Source: Streptomyces durocortorensis (lineage in GTDB: Bacteria; Actinomycetota; Actinomycetes; Streptomycetales; Streptomycetaceae). From it: a stretch of 64,000 bases of DNA. The number at the start of each line of letters is the position of its first letter. The first letter of the stretch is position 1. This document shows, piece by piece, positions 24,177 through 31,769 of the stretch. The position numbers were made by a program, and so were the translations under genes. The stretch covers positions 6,014,001-6,078,000 of the forward strand of contig NZ_CP134500.1 in assembly GCF_031760065.1 (NCBI RefSeq), in the 5' to 3' direction. The notes beneath the pieces are model-generated. The model saw nothing but the letters and a program-made list of their open reading frames with translations. It was not told where the DNA came from and searched no databases.

Positions 24177-24881
24177 GTGGTCACCTTGCAGTCGCGCAAG
24201 CTGGTGTCGCCCACCGAGAACCTCCGCGACCAGGTGGCCCACGCCCTGCGCGCCGCGCTGATCGCCGGGGAGATCAAGCCGGGCGGCGTCTATTCGGCAC
24301 CGGCCCTCGCGGCGGAGTTCGGCGTGTCGCCCACCCCGGTCCGCGAGGCGATGCTCGACCTCGCCCGCGAGGGCCTGGTCGAAGCCGTACGGAACAAAGG
24401 CTTCCGGGTGACGGAGATGACCGAGCAGGACCTCGACGAGTACACGGAGATCCGTACGCTCATCGAGGTGCCCACCGTCGGAAAGGTGGTCCGCGCCGCC
24501 ACGCGGGAGCAGCTCGAAGCCCTGCGCCCGGGCGCCGAGGCCATCGTCGCGGCGGCCCGGGGCCACGACCTCATCGGCTACCTTGACGCCGACCGCCGCT
24601 TCCACCTCGACCTGCTGGCCCTCGGCGGAAACCGCCACCTCGTCTCGGTCGTCAGCGATCTGCGCAAGCGGTCCCGGCTCTACGGCCTCACCGAACTCGA
24701 CGAGGCCGGGGTGCTCGTCGACTCCGCCGAGGAGCACGTGACGCTGCTTGATCTCATGATCGCGAAGGACGCGGGGGCGGCCGAGGCCTTGATGCGCCAC
24801 CATCTGGAGCATGTACGGACCCTGTGGGCCAGCCGCCCGCAGCCGGAGAAGCGCAGCGCGCTCACCCTGCGTCGCTCCTGA
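24177..24881 (+). CDS. GntR-family regulator, FadR/FCD type
   Basis: The 234-residue protein starts at GTG 24177 behind CGGAGG. Its winged helix is LRDQVAHALRAALIAGEIKPG ... FGVSPTPVREAMLDLAREGL. The FCD ligand domain contains DEYTEIRTLIEVP, DADRRFHLDLLALGG, and the HVTLLDLM and HHLEHV segments with metal-binding-type Asp/His. It follows the proline racemase remnant. It may once have controlled that pathway and now act elsewhere, or be an orphan. Confidence 0.88.
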   Translation: MVTLQSRKLVSPTENLRDQVAHALRAALIAGEIKPGGVYSAPALAAEFGVSPTPVREAMLDLAREGLVEAVRNKGFRVTEMTEQDLDEYTEIRTLIEVPTVGKVVRAATREQLEALRPGAEAIVAAARGHDLIGYLDADRRFHLDLLALGGNRHLVSVVSDLRKRSRLYGLTELDEAGVLVDSAEEHVTLLDLMIAKDAGAAEALMRHHLEHVRTLWASRPQPEKRSALTLRRS

Positions 24882-24899
24882 GGGGCCTGAGTGGGCCCC
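24882..24899. terminator. shared convergent hairpin
   Basis: GGGGCC-TGAGTG-GGCCCC lies between the ends of the GntR gene (plus) and the membrane-protein gene (minus), 1 and 7 bp from their stops. Confidence 0.55.
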
Positions 24900-24905
24900 G
24901 CTCCG

Positions 24906-25388
24906 TCAGGCCCGGGCGGCGGCCGTCATCCGCCGCAGCCCGGTGTACTGGAGTGCGGTGCAGACCGCCACGATCAGTGCGCCGATCAGCATGAAGACGA
25001 CCCCGAACCCGGTCAGCGGTACGAAGTCCGCGAAGGCCGTCACGACGCAGCCGACGGCGCACAGACCGTTCACGGCGACGACGGTCAGGGCCAGGGCGGG
25101 CGGGATCACCGCGTAGCCCGCGATCAGCGCGAGCGAGGCCGCCCCGCCCATCTGGAAGATGCCGAACGCCACGGCGAAGGCCACCGGCATCCCGGTCGCG
25201 GAGCCCAACGGCGCAGCGGCGGCGATCAACACCACACCCATCACGGCGGTGCTCACACTGTCGACACGCAGCACCAGGCGCAGAAACCGTGCGGAGTCCC
25301 GTAGGGCCCCCGCGGAGGCGGAGGCGGGTGTCGATGCGGGTGCGGGCGCGGATGAGGGTGCGGCGGAAGGCGAAGGGGTGTGGGTCAT
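24906..25388 (-). CDS. four-helix integral membrane protein of unknown function
   Basis: The 160-residue protein starts at ATG 25388 behind AGGAG. A Ser/Pro/Ala-rich N-terminal tail (about 30 residues) is followed by four hydrophobic segments: VSTAVMGVVLIAAAAPLG, PVAFAVAFGIFQMGGAASLA, PPALALTVVAVNGLCAVGC, and GFGVVFMLIGALIVAVCTAL. The pattern matches small actinobacterial membrane proteins placed next to MmyB-type regulators. It is divergent from such a regulator with palindromes between, so it is the probable regulated gene. Confidence 0.75.
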   Translation of the reverse strand: MTHTPSPSAAPSSAPAPASTPASASAGALRDSARFLRLVLRVDSVSTAVMGVVLIAAAAPLGSATGMPVAFAVAFGIFQMGGAASLALIAGYAVIPPALALTVVAVNGLCAVGCVVTAFADFVPLTGFGVVFMLIGALIVAVCTALQYTGLRRMTAAARA

Positions 25389-25415
25389 CACGGATCTCCT
25401 TCGTTCGGTGGGGTG

Positions 25416-25430
25416 ATGACACCGTGTCAT
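25416..25430. promoter_or_regulatory. palindrome ATGACAC-C-GTGTCAT
   Basis: Perfect 7-bp arms around one C in the divergent region. It shares the ATGAC...GTCAT core with the larger palindrome at 25441. Confidence 0.6.
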
Positions 25431-25440
25431 GGGCCTTGCC

Positions 25441-25473
25441 CCGTATCCATGACCTCCCAGGTCATGGATACGG
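25441..25473. promoter_or_regulatory. 33-bp perfect inverted repeat before the MmyB-type regulator
   Basis: CCGTATCCATGACCT (25441-25455) and AGGTCATGGATACGG (25459-25473) pair perfectly around CCC, 9 bp before the regulator's ATG. It is probably an operator for autoregulation and control of the divergent membrane gene. Confidence 0.75.
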
Positions 25474-25481
25474 TGGGGGCC

Positions 25482-26285
25482 ATGGACACCGACGAGGGGC
25501 CGCGCGTAGGCCTGTTGCTCCGCGAGTGGCGGCGACGCAGGGGGCTCAGTCAGCTCGATCTCGCCCTGAGGGCAGGCTCCTCGACCCGGCACCTCTCCTA
25601 CGTGGAGAACGGCCGGGCCCGCCCCGGCCGGGAGATGGTCCTGCGGCTTGCCGAGCATCTCGACATCCCCCTGCGTGACCGCAACGGCCTTCTACTGGCG
25701 GCTGGTTACGCCCCCGCCTACCGGGAGTCGCCGCTCGACAGCGAGCGCATGGCGATGGTCCGGTCCGCAGTGAAGGTGATGCTGACGGGGCACGAGCCCT
25801 TCCCGGCCGTCGCGATCGACCGGATCTGGAACATCGTCGCGAGCAACGACGCGATGAACCTCCTGCTCGGTGTCGTGCCACCGCATCTGACGGAGTCCGG
25901 GGGCAACGTGATGCGCCTGATCCTCCACCCTGAGGGACTGGCCTCCCGGTGCCTGAACTTCGCCCAGGTCCGCGCCCACGCCCTCGGCAGGCTGAAGCAC
26001 CAGGTCAACACCACTGGCCACCGCGACCTGCGGGAGCTCTACGAGGAGGTGTCCGGCTACCCGGACCCGCCGGACCTCGACCCTGACCTCGGCCCGGTCG
26101 ACCCGACGGGCATCGTCGTCCCGCTGCGCATCCGTACACCGCTCGGCGACATGGCGTTCCTCAGCACGATCGCCACCTTCGGAGCCCCCGCCGATGTGAC
26201 CCTCTCGGAGCTCGCGGTGGAGTCGTTCTTCCCGATGGACGATCAGACGGACACCCTGCTGCGCGCGCTGGCGGGACGCCGGTAG
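25482..26285 (+). CDS. XRE-family regulator with MmyB-type ligand-binding domain
   Basis: The 267-residue protein starts at ATG 25482, just after the long palindrome. The N-terminal HTH (LLREWRRRRGLSQLDLALRAGSSTRHLSYVENGRARP) is typical for the family. The C-terminal domain (VAIDRIWNIVASNDAMNLLL, NVMRLILHPEG, GDMAFLSTIATFGAPADVT, LAVESFFPMDDQT) is the MmyB-like ligand-binding fold. Members usually control an adjacent divergent gene, here the membrane protein at 24906. Confidence 0.88.
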   Translation: MDTDEGPRVGLLLREWRRRRGLSQLDLALRAGSSTRHLSYVENGRARPGREMVLRLAEHLDIPLRDRNGLLLAAGYAPAYRESPLDSERMAMVRSAVKVMLTGHEPFPAVAIDRIWNIVASNDAMNLLLGVVPPHLTESGGNVMRLILHPEGLASRCLNFAQVRAHALGRLKHQVNTTGHRDLRELYEEVSGYPDPPDLDPDLGPVDPTGIVVPLRIRTPLGDMAFLSTIATFGAPADVTLSELAVESFFPMDDQTDTLLRALAGRR

Positions 26286-26400
26286 CGACGTACGCCAGTG
26301 ACGACGTACGCCGGTAACGACGTGGGCCATTGACCACGCGCGACCGTAGCGACGCACGCCAGTACACGCCAGCAACGGCGTACCTCGGTAGCGGCGTCAG
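26281..26400. repeat. degenerate 16-bp tandem repeat following the MmyB-type gene
   Basis: The units are close to ACGCCGGTAGCGACGT. They start with the last codons and stop (GCCGGTAGC) and decay over about 120 bp. From 26400 to 26466 a GGCGGCGGGC-rich stretch follows, with no gene seen. Confidence 0.8.
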
Positions 26401-26466
26401 TAGCGGCGCGGCGCGGCCGGAGGTCGGGGTCCGGCGGGCGGCGGCGGGCGGCGGCGGGCGGCGGTG

Positions 26467-26628
26467 TCAGGCGCGGCCCGTGCAGTCGCAGCCCGCCTCG
26501 TCGACGATCCGGGCGATCAGGCCGTCATCCGGCGCGCCCCCGGTGGCGCCTGTGCCTGGGCCCGTACCGATCTCGACCTCGACCACGAGGGCGGACTCGA
26601 TCCCGTCGGCGCAATGGGCCGTCGGCAA
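26467..26628 (-). pseudogene. possible remnant of a heavy-metal-associated (CopZ-like) domain
   Basis: A 53-codon minus frame from TTG 26628 ends in LIARIVDEAGCDCTGRA, like the C-terminus of HMA copper chaperones (VDEAGYxxxGRA). It also has CADGIESALVVE like the middle of such domains. A Gly/Thr/Pro insert (GTGPGTGATGGAP) sits where a beta strand is expected. No ATG/GTG start exists upstream in frame and the MxCxxC metal site is missing. It is divergent from the copper-type operator at 26650, which supports a copper context. A tiny functional protein cannot be excluded. Confidence 0.35.
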
Positions 26629-26649
26629 AGCTCGACCCCGTTTGACTCC

Positions 26650-26666
26650 ATACCCCCAGGGGGTAT
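26650..26666. promoter_or_regulatory. CsoR-type copper operator
   Basis: ATACCCCC-A-GGGGGTAT is a perfect palindrome matching the known CsoR/Cu-repressor pattern (TACCCC near GGGGTA). It lies 49 bp before the secreted-protein gene, so derepression by Cu(I) is expected. Confidence 0.8.
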
Positions 26667-26714
26667 TGTCGAAGGTGTGGTCGCGACCCGGCGGCCTCGA
26701 CGAGGGAGTGGGTC

Positions 26715-27683
26715 ATGAATACCGGGCTCAAGATCACGGCCTTCGCGGCGGCGCTCGCGGCGACCTTCGGGACGGCGTACGCGGTGGGCAGCGCGCTGGA
26801 CCCCGCGATCGCCGAGAAGGGGCAGTCCCCGCACGGCGAGGCCCACGGCGTGAAGGAGTATCCGAAGGGTGAAGGGGTTCAGGAGGAGAAGCGGGAGGCG
26901 GCCGAGCTCCCGGGCGGGTTGCGGATCTCCGAGGGCGGCTTCGCCCTCGATCTCAGGACGCCGAGGGTCGAGGCGGGCAAGGAGGCCGAGCTGCGCTTCG
27001 CCGTCGTGGACGAGGCCACCTCCCGGAACGTGACCGCGTTCCGCCGTGAGCACGGCAAGGAGCTGCGCCTGGTCGTCGCGTCGAACGACCTGACGACCTA
27101 CCGGCGCCTGCACCCGGTCCGGGCCGCCGACGGCACCTGGTTCGCGCCCGTCGAGCTGCCGGAGGCCGGCGGCTACCGCGTCTTCGCCGACTTCACCCCG
27201 GACGTGAAGAAGGCCGAGAGCCTCACCCTCGGCGCGGACCTCTCCGTCGCGGGCGACGCGCGGCCCGAACCGCTGCCGCGTGCCGAGAAGGCGGTGACCG
27301 TCGACGAGTACGAGGTCACCCTCGACGGCGTCCTGCGCCCGGGGGCGGGCAGCGAGCTGAAGCTCAACGTCGAGAAGGGCGGCAAGCCTGTCACCGACCT
27401 CCAGCCCCACCTCGGTGCGTACGGGCACCTCGTGGCCCTGCGCTCCGGCGACCTCGCCCATCTGCACCTCCTCCCGAACGGAGGGCCGGGCGACGGCAGG
27501 ACGAAGCCGGGTCCGGAGATCTCCTTCACCGCGACAGCCCCGAGCAAGGGCGCCTACCGCCTCTTCCTCGACTTCCAGCACGAGGGCGAGGTCCGTACGG
27601 CCGCCTTCACCGTCCACGCCGGAGAGGCCGCCGCCGGGAATCCGGCCCCGGAGGGCGGCGAGTCCGCCCCGCACGAGCACTGA
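26715..27683 (+). CDS. copper-responsive membrane-anchored or secreted protein
   Basis: The 322-residue protein starts at ATG 26715 behind GGGAG. One N-terminal hydrophobic helix (ITAFAAALAATFGTAYAVGS) is followed by a charged linker. Two beta-rich repeats come next: LDLRTPRVEAGKEAELRFAVVD with YRVFADFTP, and VTLDGVLRPGAGSELKLNV with YRLFLDFQHEG. His residues cluster near GAYGHLVALRSGDLAHLHLLP and in the His-rich end (APHEH), suggesting extracytoplasmic metal binding. In actinobacteria such proteins accompany copA/copZ. Here it is alone behind a CsoR-type operator. Confidence 0.75.
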   Translation: MNTGLKITAFAAALAATFGTAYAVGSALDPAIAEKGQSPHGEAHGVKEYPKGEGVQEEKREAAELPGGLRISEGGFALDLRTPRVEAGKEAELRFAVVDEATSRNVTAFRREHGKELRLVVASNDLTTYRRLHPVRAADGTWFAPVELPEAGGYRVFADFTPDVKKAESLTLGADLSVAGDARPEPLPRAEKAVTVDEYEVTLDGVLRPGAGSELKLNVEKGGKPVTDLQPHLGAYGHLVALRSGDLAHLHLLPNGGPGDGRTKPGPEISFTATAPSKGAYRLFLDFQHEGEVRTAAFTVHAGEAAAGNPAPEGGESAPHEH

Positions 27684-27748
27684 CGGGCGGACTGCGGGAG
27701 GGGGCTGGAGAGGGTTTGGAGGGGGGTCTGTTGGAAGTGGCGAATCCT

Positions 27749-27767
27749 TTAGCTTAGGCTTGCCTAA
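27749..27767. promoter_or_regulatory. iron box (DmdR1/IdeR type)
   Basis: TTAGCTTAGGCTTGCCTAA is close to the 19-bp iron-box consensus TTAGGTTAGGCTAACCTAA. It lies 34 bp before the siderophore-binding lipoprotein gene, so iron repression is expected. Confidence 0.85.
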
Positions 27768-27800
27768 CTTTCACTCGTTCGGTCAACCTGAGGACCCTCC

Positions 27801-28856
27801 ATGCTCGGCTCCACCCGCGTGCGTCGCCACACCCTCGCCGCTTCGGCCACCGCCGTCGCTCTCGCCGTCGCCCTGACCGGCTGCTCATCGGACAGCGGCA
27901 GCGACAAGGACAAGGACGGGGCCAAGGGCACGGCGAAGAGCGGCGGCGCCTTCCCCGTCTCGATCAAGAGCTCGCTCGGCACCGCGAAGATCGAGGAGAA
28001 GCCCGAACGCATCGTCACCCTCGGCCAGGGCTCCGCCGAGACCGCGATAGCCCTCGGCCAGACCCCGGTCGGCATCGAGAGCTACCCGTGGGGCAGCGAC
28101 GAGTCCGGCTACCTCCCCTGGATCAACGAAGCCGTGAAGAAGTCCGGCGACAAGCTGCCCAAGCAGTTCGCCGGCGGCGAGGAGATCGACTTCGAAGCGA
28201 TCACCGAGCTTGAGCCGGACGTCATCCTCGCCCCCTGGTCGGGCCTCACGCAGAAGCAGTACGACGTCCTCAAGGACATCGCCCCCACGGTCGCCTACCC
28301 GGACCAGGCGTGGAGCACCGACTGGGACCAGCAGATCGACATCATCGGCAAGGCGCTGGGCCGGACGGAGGACACCGACGGCCTCAAGACGAAGATCGAG
28401 AAGCAGCTCGCCGACGCCGCGGCCACCCGGCCGAACTACAAGGACGTCACCTTCTCGTACATCTACAACTCCGGCCCCGGCACCCTCGGCGTCTTCAAGC
28501 CCGAGGAGCAGCGCGTCAAGATGGTCTCGTCGCTCGGCCTGAAGGTCGACCCGGTCGTCAACAGCTTCAAGGAGACCCCCGGCACCGACTCGGCCCTCAT
28601 CGGCCTGGAGAACGCCGAGAAGCTGAAGGACAGTGACCTGATCTTCACGTTCTACACGGACGAGAAGAACCGCAAGGAGATCGAGGGCCAGAAGCTGTAC
28701 GGCGCGATCCCCGCGATCAAGAAGGGCGCCGTCGTCGCGAGCAATGACAACTCCTTCGTCACCGCCTCCTCGATCATCAACCCGCTGACCGTGCCGTGGA
28801 CGATCGACCGTTACCTGCCGCTGATCGACGAGGCCGTCAAGAAGGCCGGCAAGTAA
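27801..28856 (+). CDS. iron-siderophore ABC transporter substrate-binding lipoprotein
   Basis: The 351-residue protein has a signal peptide ending in lipobox LTGC (Cys about residue 32), then a Ser/Asp/Lys linker. The mature part is a class III (FecB/FhuD-like) binding protein: PERIVTLGQGSAETAIALGQ, FEAITELEPDVILAPWSG, and a long backbone helix near DWDQQIDIIGKALGRTEDT. It should capture a ferric siderophore outside the membrane and deliver it to the two permeases downstream. It is controlled by the iron box at 27749. Confidence 0.92.
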   Translation: MLGSTRVRRHTLAASATAVALAVALTGCSSDSGSDKDKDGAKGTAKSGGAFPVSIKSSLGTAKIEEKPERIVTLGQGSAETAIALGQTPVGIESYPWGSDESGYLPWINEAVKKSGDKLPKQFAGGEEIDFEAITELEPDVILAPWSGLTQKQYDVLKDIAPTVAYPDQAWSTDWDQQIDIIGKALGRTEDTDGLKTKIEKQLADAAATRPNYKDVTFSYIYNSGPGTLGVFKPEEQRVKMVSSLGLKVDPVVNSFKETPGTDSALIGLENAEKLKDSDLIFTFYTDEKNRKEIEGQKLYGAIPAIKKGAVVASNDNSFVTASSIINPLTVPWTIDRYLPLIDEAVKKAGK

Positions 28857-28906
28857 CCCCGTCCGGGTATCCGATCCGCCGAGGCCACAAGGCACACTTC
28901 ACTCTC

Positions 28907-29944
28907 ATGCCTACCACCACGGTCGCACCGCCGAGCGGCGCCGGTACTTCCCGTACCGGCGCCGCTCGACTGGCGTTCCTCCTGCTCGCAGCGGTCGCCG
29001 CGCTGGCACTCGCGCTCTGCGCAAGTGTCATGTTCGGCAGCCGCAGCACCTCGTTCGGCGAAGTCCTCGACGTCCTGCGGGGCACCGCCGACCCGAACGT
29101 CACCGTCATCATCGAGAGCCGGTACCCCAGAACCGTCCTCGGCATCCTCGCCGGACTGAGCCTCGCGGTCGCGGGCACCCTCATGCAGGGCGTCTCGCGC
29201 AACCCGCTGGCCGAACCCGGACTCCTCGGCATCAACGCCGGTGCCTCCGCGAGCATCGTCGCCGCGACGGCCTGGCTCGGGGCCTCCGGTGCCACCGACA
29301 CCATGTGGTGGGCGCTGCCCGGAGCCCTGCTGGCCGGGGTGCTCGTCCATGTGATCGGCTCCGCCGGTACGGGGACGAGCGTGGTGCGCCTGGTGCTCGC
29401 CGGAGCGGTGCTCACCGCCGTACTGATGGCGTTCATCCAGGCGGTGACCCTCAGCAAGCCGCAGGTGTTCGACAGCTACCGCTACTGGGTCGTCGGGGCG
29501 CTCGGCGGCCGGGACTTCGAGGTCTTCTGGTCCGTCCTCCCCTTCGCCGCCGTCGGCTTCCTGCTTGCCCTGGCCCTCGGCCCCGGCCTCAACGCCCTGG
29601 CCCTCGGCGACGCGAGCGCCGTCGCCCTCGGCTCGCACCCGGGACGCACCAGGGGCGGCGGACTGCTCGCCGCCACCCTGCTCAGCGCGGCGGCGACCGC
29701 CGCCGTCGGTCCGATCGCCTTCGTCGGCCTCGCCGTCCCGCACGTCGTACGGGCCCTGGTCGGCGTCGAATTCCGCGTCCAGATCCTCTTCTCCGCCCTG
29801 CTGGGCCCCACCCTCCTGCTCCTGGCAGACGTGGTGGGCCGGGTCGTGATGCGCCCCACCGAGCTCATGGTCGGCGTCGTCACCGCGTTCATCGGCGCAC
29901 CCGCGCTGCTCATTGCCGTACGCAGGATGAGGAGCACGACATGA
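28907..29944 (+). CDS. iron-siderophore ABC permease (FecCD family), first subunit
   Basis: The 345-residue protein has about nine to ten hydrophobic helices. Family signatures are RYPRTVLGILAGLSLAVAGT, the coupling segment MQGVSRNPLAEPGLLGINAG, and GPIAFVGLAVPHVVRALVG. ATG 28907 has no strong RBS. It lies 50 bp after the binding-protein gene and overlaps the second permease by ATGA. Confidence 0.92.
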   Translation: MPTTTVAPPSGAGTSRTGAARLAFLLLAAVAALALALCASVMFGSRSTSFGEVLDVLRGTADPNVTVIIESRYPRTVLGILAGLSLAVAGTLMQGVSRNPLAEPGLLGINAGASASIVAATAWLGASGATDTMWWALPGALLAGVLVHVIGSAGTGTSVVRLVLAGAVLTAVLMAFIQAVTLSKPQVFDSYRYWVVGALGGRDFEVFWSVLPFAAVGFLLALALGPGLNALALGDASAVALGSHPGRTRGGGLLAATLLSAAATAAVGPIAFVGLAVPHVVRALVGVEFRVQILFSALLGPTLLLLADVVGRVVMRPTELMVGVVTAFIGAPALLIAVRRMRSTT

Positions 29945-31017
29945 TCGTCACCGACCGGACCGCGCCCCTCGGCAAGGCCCGCCCGACCCCTCGCGGCTAC
30001 CTGGTCGTCGGCCGCACCGTCGCGATACCCGTGCGCCGCGCCTCGGTCCTCGCGGCCGCCGGACTCTTCGTCCTCCTTCTCGCGGCCGCCGTCACCACCC
30101 TGACCTGGGGTCGCCTCGGCGTCGACCTCGCGGACCTGCCCGCCGCCCTGCTCGGCAACGCCGAGGGCAAGGACCGCTTCGTCTTCAACCGGCTGCGCGG
30201 CCCCCGCCTCACCGTCGCCATCGGGGTCGGCGCGGCCCTCGGCCTCTCCGGCGCGCTCTTCCAGTCCGTCACCCGCAACCCGCTCGGCAGCCCCGACGTC
30301 ATCGGGCTTTCCGCCGGAGCCGGCGCGGGCGCCGCGACCTGCGCGCTGATGTTCCCCGACACGGTCCCGGTCGCCGTCGGCGCGCTCATCGGCGCGGTCC
30401 TCGCGATGACCCTCGTGTACGTCTCCACCGGCACCGGCTTCCGCAACCCCGCCCGGCTCGTCATCGCCGGGATCGGCGTCGCGGCGATGGGCTCGGCCAT
30501 CACCCAGTACGTCGTCTACTCCCTGGAGCGCGACAAGGCCTCCGTCCTCACCGCCTACGTCAACGGCAGCTTGACCGCCCGCTCCTGGACCGACGCCGGC
30601 ACGATCTGGCTGGTCCTGCTGGCGTCCGCTCCGCTGGCCGCGCTGATCTCCCGGCGGCTCGACATCGGCGAGATGGGCGACGACATCGCCGAAGGCCTCG
30701 GCTCCGAGCCGAAGAAGGCCAAGACACTGGCCGTGGTCCTCGCCGTCGCGCTCTCCGCCGCGGCCGTCAGCGTCTCCGGCCCCATTGCCTTCATCGCCCT
30801 GACCGCGCCTCAGATCGCCAGACGACTCACCCGCGCCTCCGGGCCGCACCTGCTGCTCTCGGCCCTGACCGGCGGTCTGCTGCTGGTGCTGGCCGACCTC
30901 TGCTCCCAGCAGCTGTCGCTCTTCGACGACCTGCCGGTCGGGATCTACACCATGGCGATCGGCGGCGCGTATCTCGGCTATCTGCTGATCCGGGAGTGGC
31001 GCAGGGGCGTGCTCTGA
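29941..31017 (+). CDS. iron-siderophore ABC permease (FecCD family), second subunit
   Basis: The 358-residue protein is coupled to the first permease. It has RGPRLTVAIGVGAALGLSGA, FQSVTRNPLGSPDVIGLSAG and SGPIAFIALTAPQIARRLT, matching FecD/FepG-like subunits. The heterodimeric channel needs a cytosolic ATPase. None follows here, so a shared ATPase encoded elsewhere is presumed. Confidence 0.92.
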   Translation: MIVTDRTAPLGKARPTPRGYLVVGRTVAIPVRRASVLAAAGLFVLLLAAAVTTLTWGRLGVDLADLPAALLGNAEGKDRFVFNRLRGPRLTVAIGVGAALGLSGALFQSVTRNPLGSPDVIGLSAGAGAGAATCALMFPDTVPVAVGALIGAVLAMTLVYVSTGTGFRNPARLVIAGIGVAAMGSAITQYVVYSLERDKASVLTAYVNGSLTARSWTDAGTIWLVLLASAPLAALISRRLDIGEMGDDIAEGLGSEPKKAKTLAVVLAVALSAAAVSVSGPIAFIALTAPQIARRLTRASGPHLLLSALTGGLLLVLADLCSQQLSLFDDLPVGIYTMAIGGAYLGYLLIREWRRGVL

Positions 31018-31082
31018 TGGTCCGGTCCGCCGGGGACGGCCCCGACTGGTCACGTACAGGTTCGTCGACCATACTGCCCGCC

Positions 31083-31640
31083 GTGGAGCAGAGCATAGAT
31101 TCGAACGAGAAGCCCGAGTTCGCCGCAGGCACCGACCCGGCGTTCATCCCCCTTCCCGGCCTGGCCGCACCCGCCGCCATCCGGAAGCCAGAGGTGGAAG
31201 CGGCCCCTGACGGCGTGTCCGACGCGGTGGAAGCTCCGGAGGCCGGTACGGCCGAGGAAGCGGAATCCGAAGCGGAAGCAGAACGGGAAGCGACGGCCAA
31301 GGAAGCGGCGGCAAAGGGAGAAGAAGCGGCAGAGGGAGAAGGAGAGGACGGGGCCGAGGAGGGCCCGGTCTTCGAGGTCAGCGACCGCCGGGGCTCGATC
31401 CGGGTGGCCCGGGAGGGCATCCGGTTCCGGCTGGACGACCAGGAGGCCGAGTTCGACTGGGACGAGATCGGCGCGGTGGCGACCACCCCGGCCCGCTTCG
31501 GCCGCCGGTTCACCGTGACCGTCCACCTGTCGAGCCGTCGCTGGTTCAACGCCGAGGTCGAGGCGGCGAGCCGGGCGGAGCTCAAGACCTGGCCGGCTGA
31601 ACTGGACACCGTCCTGGACGCCTACTTCGAGGAGTCCTGA
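31083..31640 (+). CDS. conserved actinobacterial protein with acidic linker and small beta domain
   Basis: The start is uncertain. GTG 31083 is about 7 nt after a -10-like CATACT and could be leaderless; ATG 31017, touching the permease stop, is the alternative. The first 40 residues are Pro/Ala-rich, then come 40 residues of Glu/Ala repeats (EAESEAEAEREATAKEAAAK). The C-terminal 90 residues form a conserved domain (FEVSDRRGSIRVAREGIRFR ... FDWDEIGAVATTPARFGRRF), PH-like in pattern. No known function. The last codons and stop are reiterated downstream in a 17-bp unit. Confidence 0.65.
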   Translation: MEQSIDSNEKPEFAAGTDPAFIPLPGLAAPAAIRKPEVEAAPDGVSDAVEAPEAGTAEEAESEAEAEREATAKEAAAKGEEAAEGEGEDGAEEGPVFEVSDRRGSIRVAREGIRFRLDDQEAEFDWDEIGAVATTPARFGRRFTVTVHLSSRRWFNAEVEAASRAELKTWPAELDTVLDAYFEES

Positions 31641-31730
31641 GCTTGGAGGAGTCCTGAGCTTCGAGGTGGGCGTCAGCTTGGAGGTGCGCCGTCCCGGCCT
31701 GACCCGGTGCGGGCCGCTGCATCGGCCGTG

Positions 31731-31769
31731 GGGCGGCACCGCCGTGCGTCATCCGCGGCGGTGCCGCCC
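31731..31769. terminator. bidirectional terminator overlapping the dedA 3' end
   Basis: GGGCGGCACCGCC (31731-31743) and GGCGGTGCCGCCC (31757-31769) form a perfect 13-bp stem with a 13-nt loop. The stop codon of the minus-strand DedA gene lies in the loop and one arm encodes its last residues. Confidence 0.8.

Noticed and set aside
26517..27680. 387-codon minus frame opposite the copper-responsive gene
   Set aside because: Shadow of the plus-strand gene; it also reads through the CsoR palindrome.
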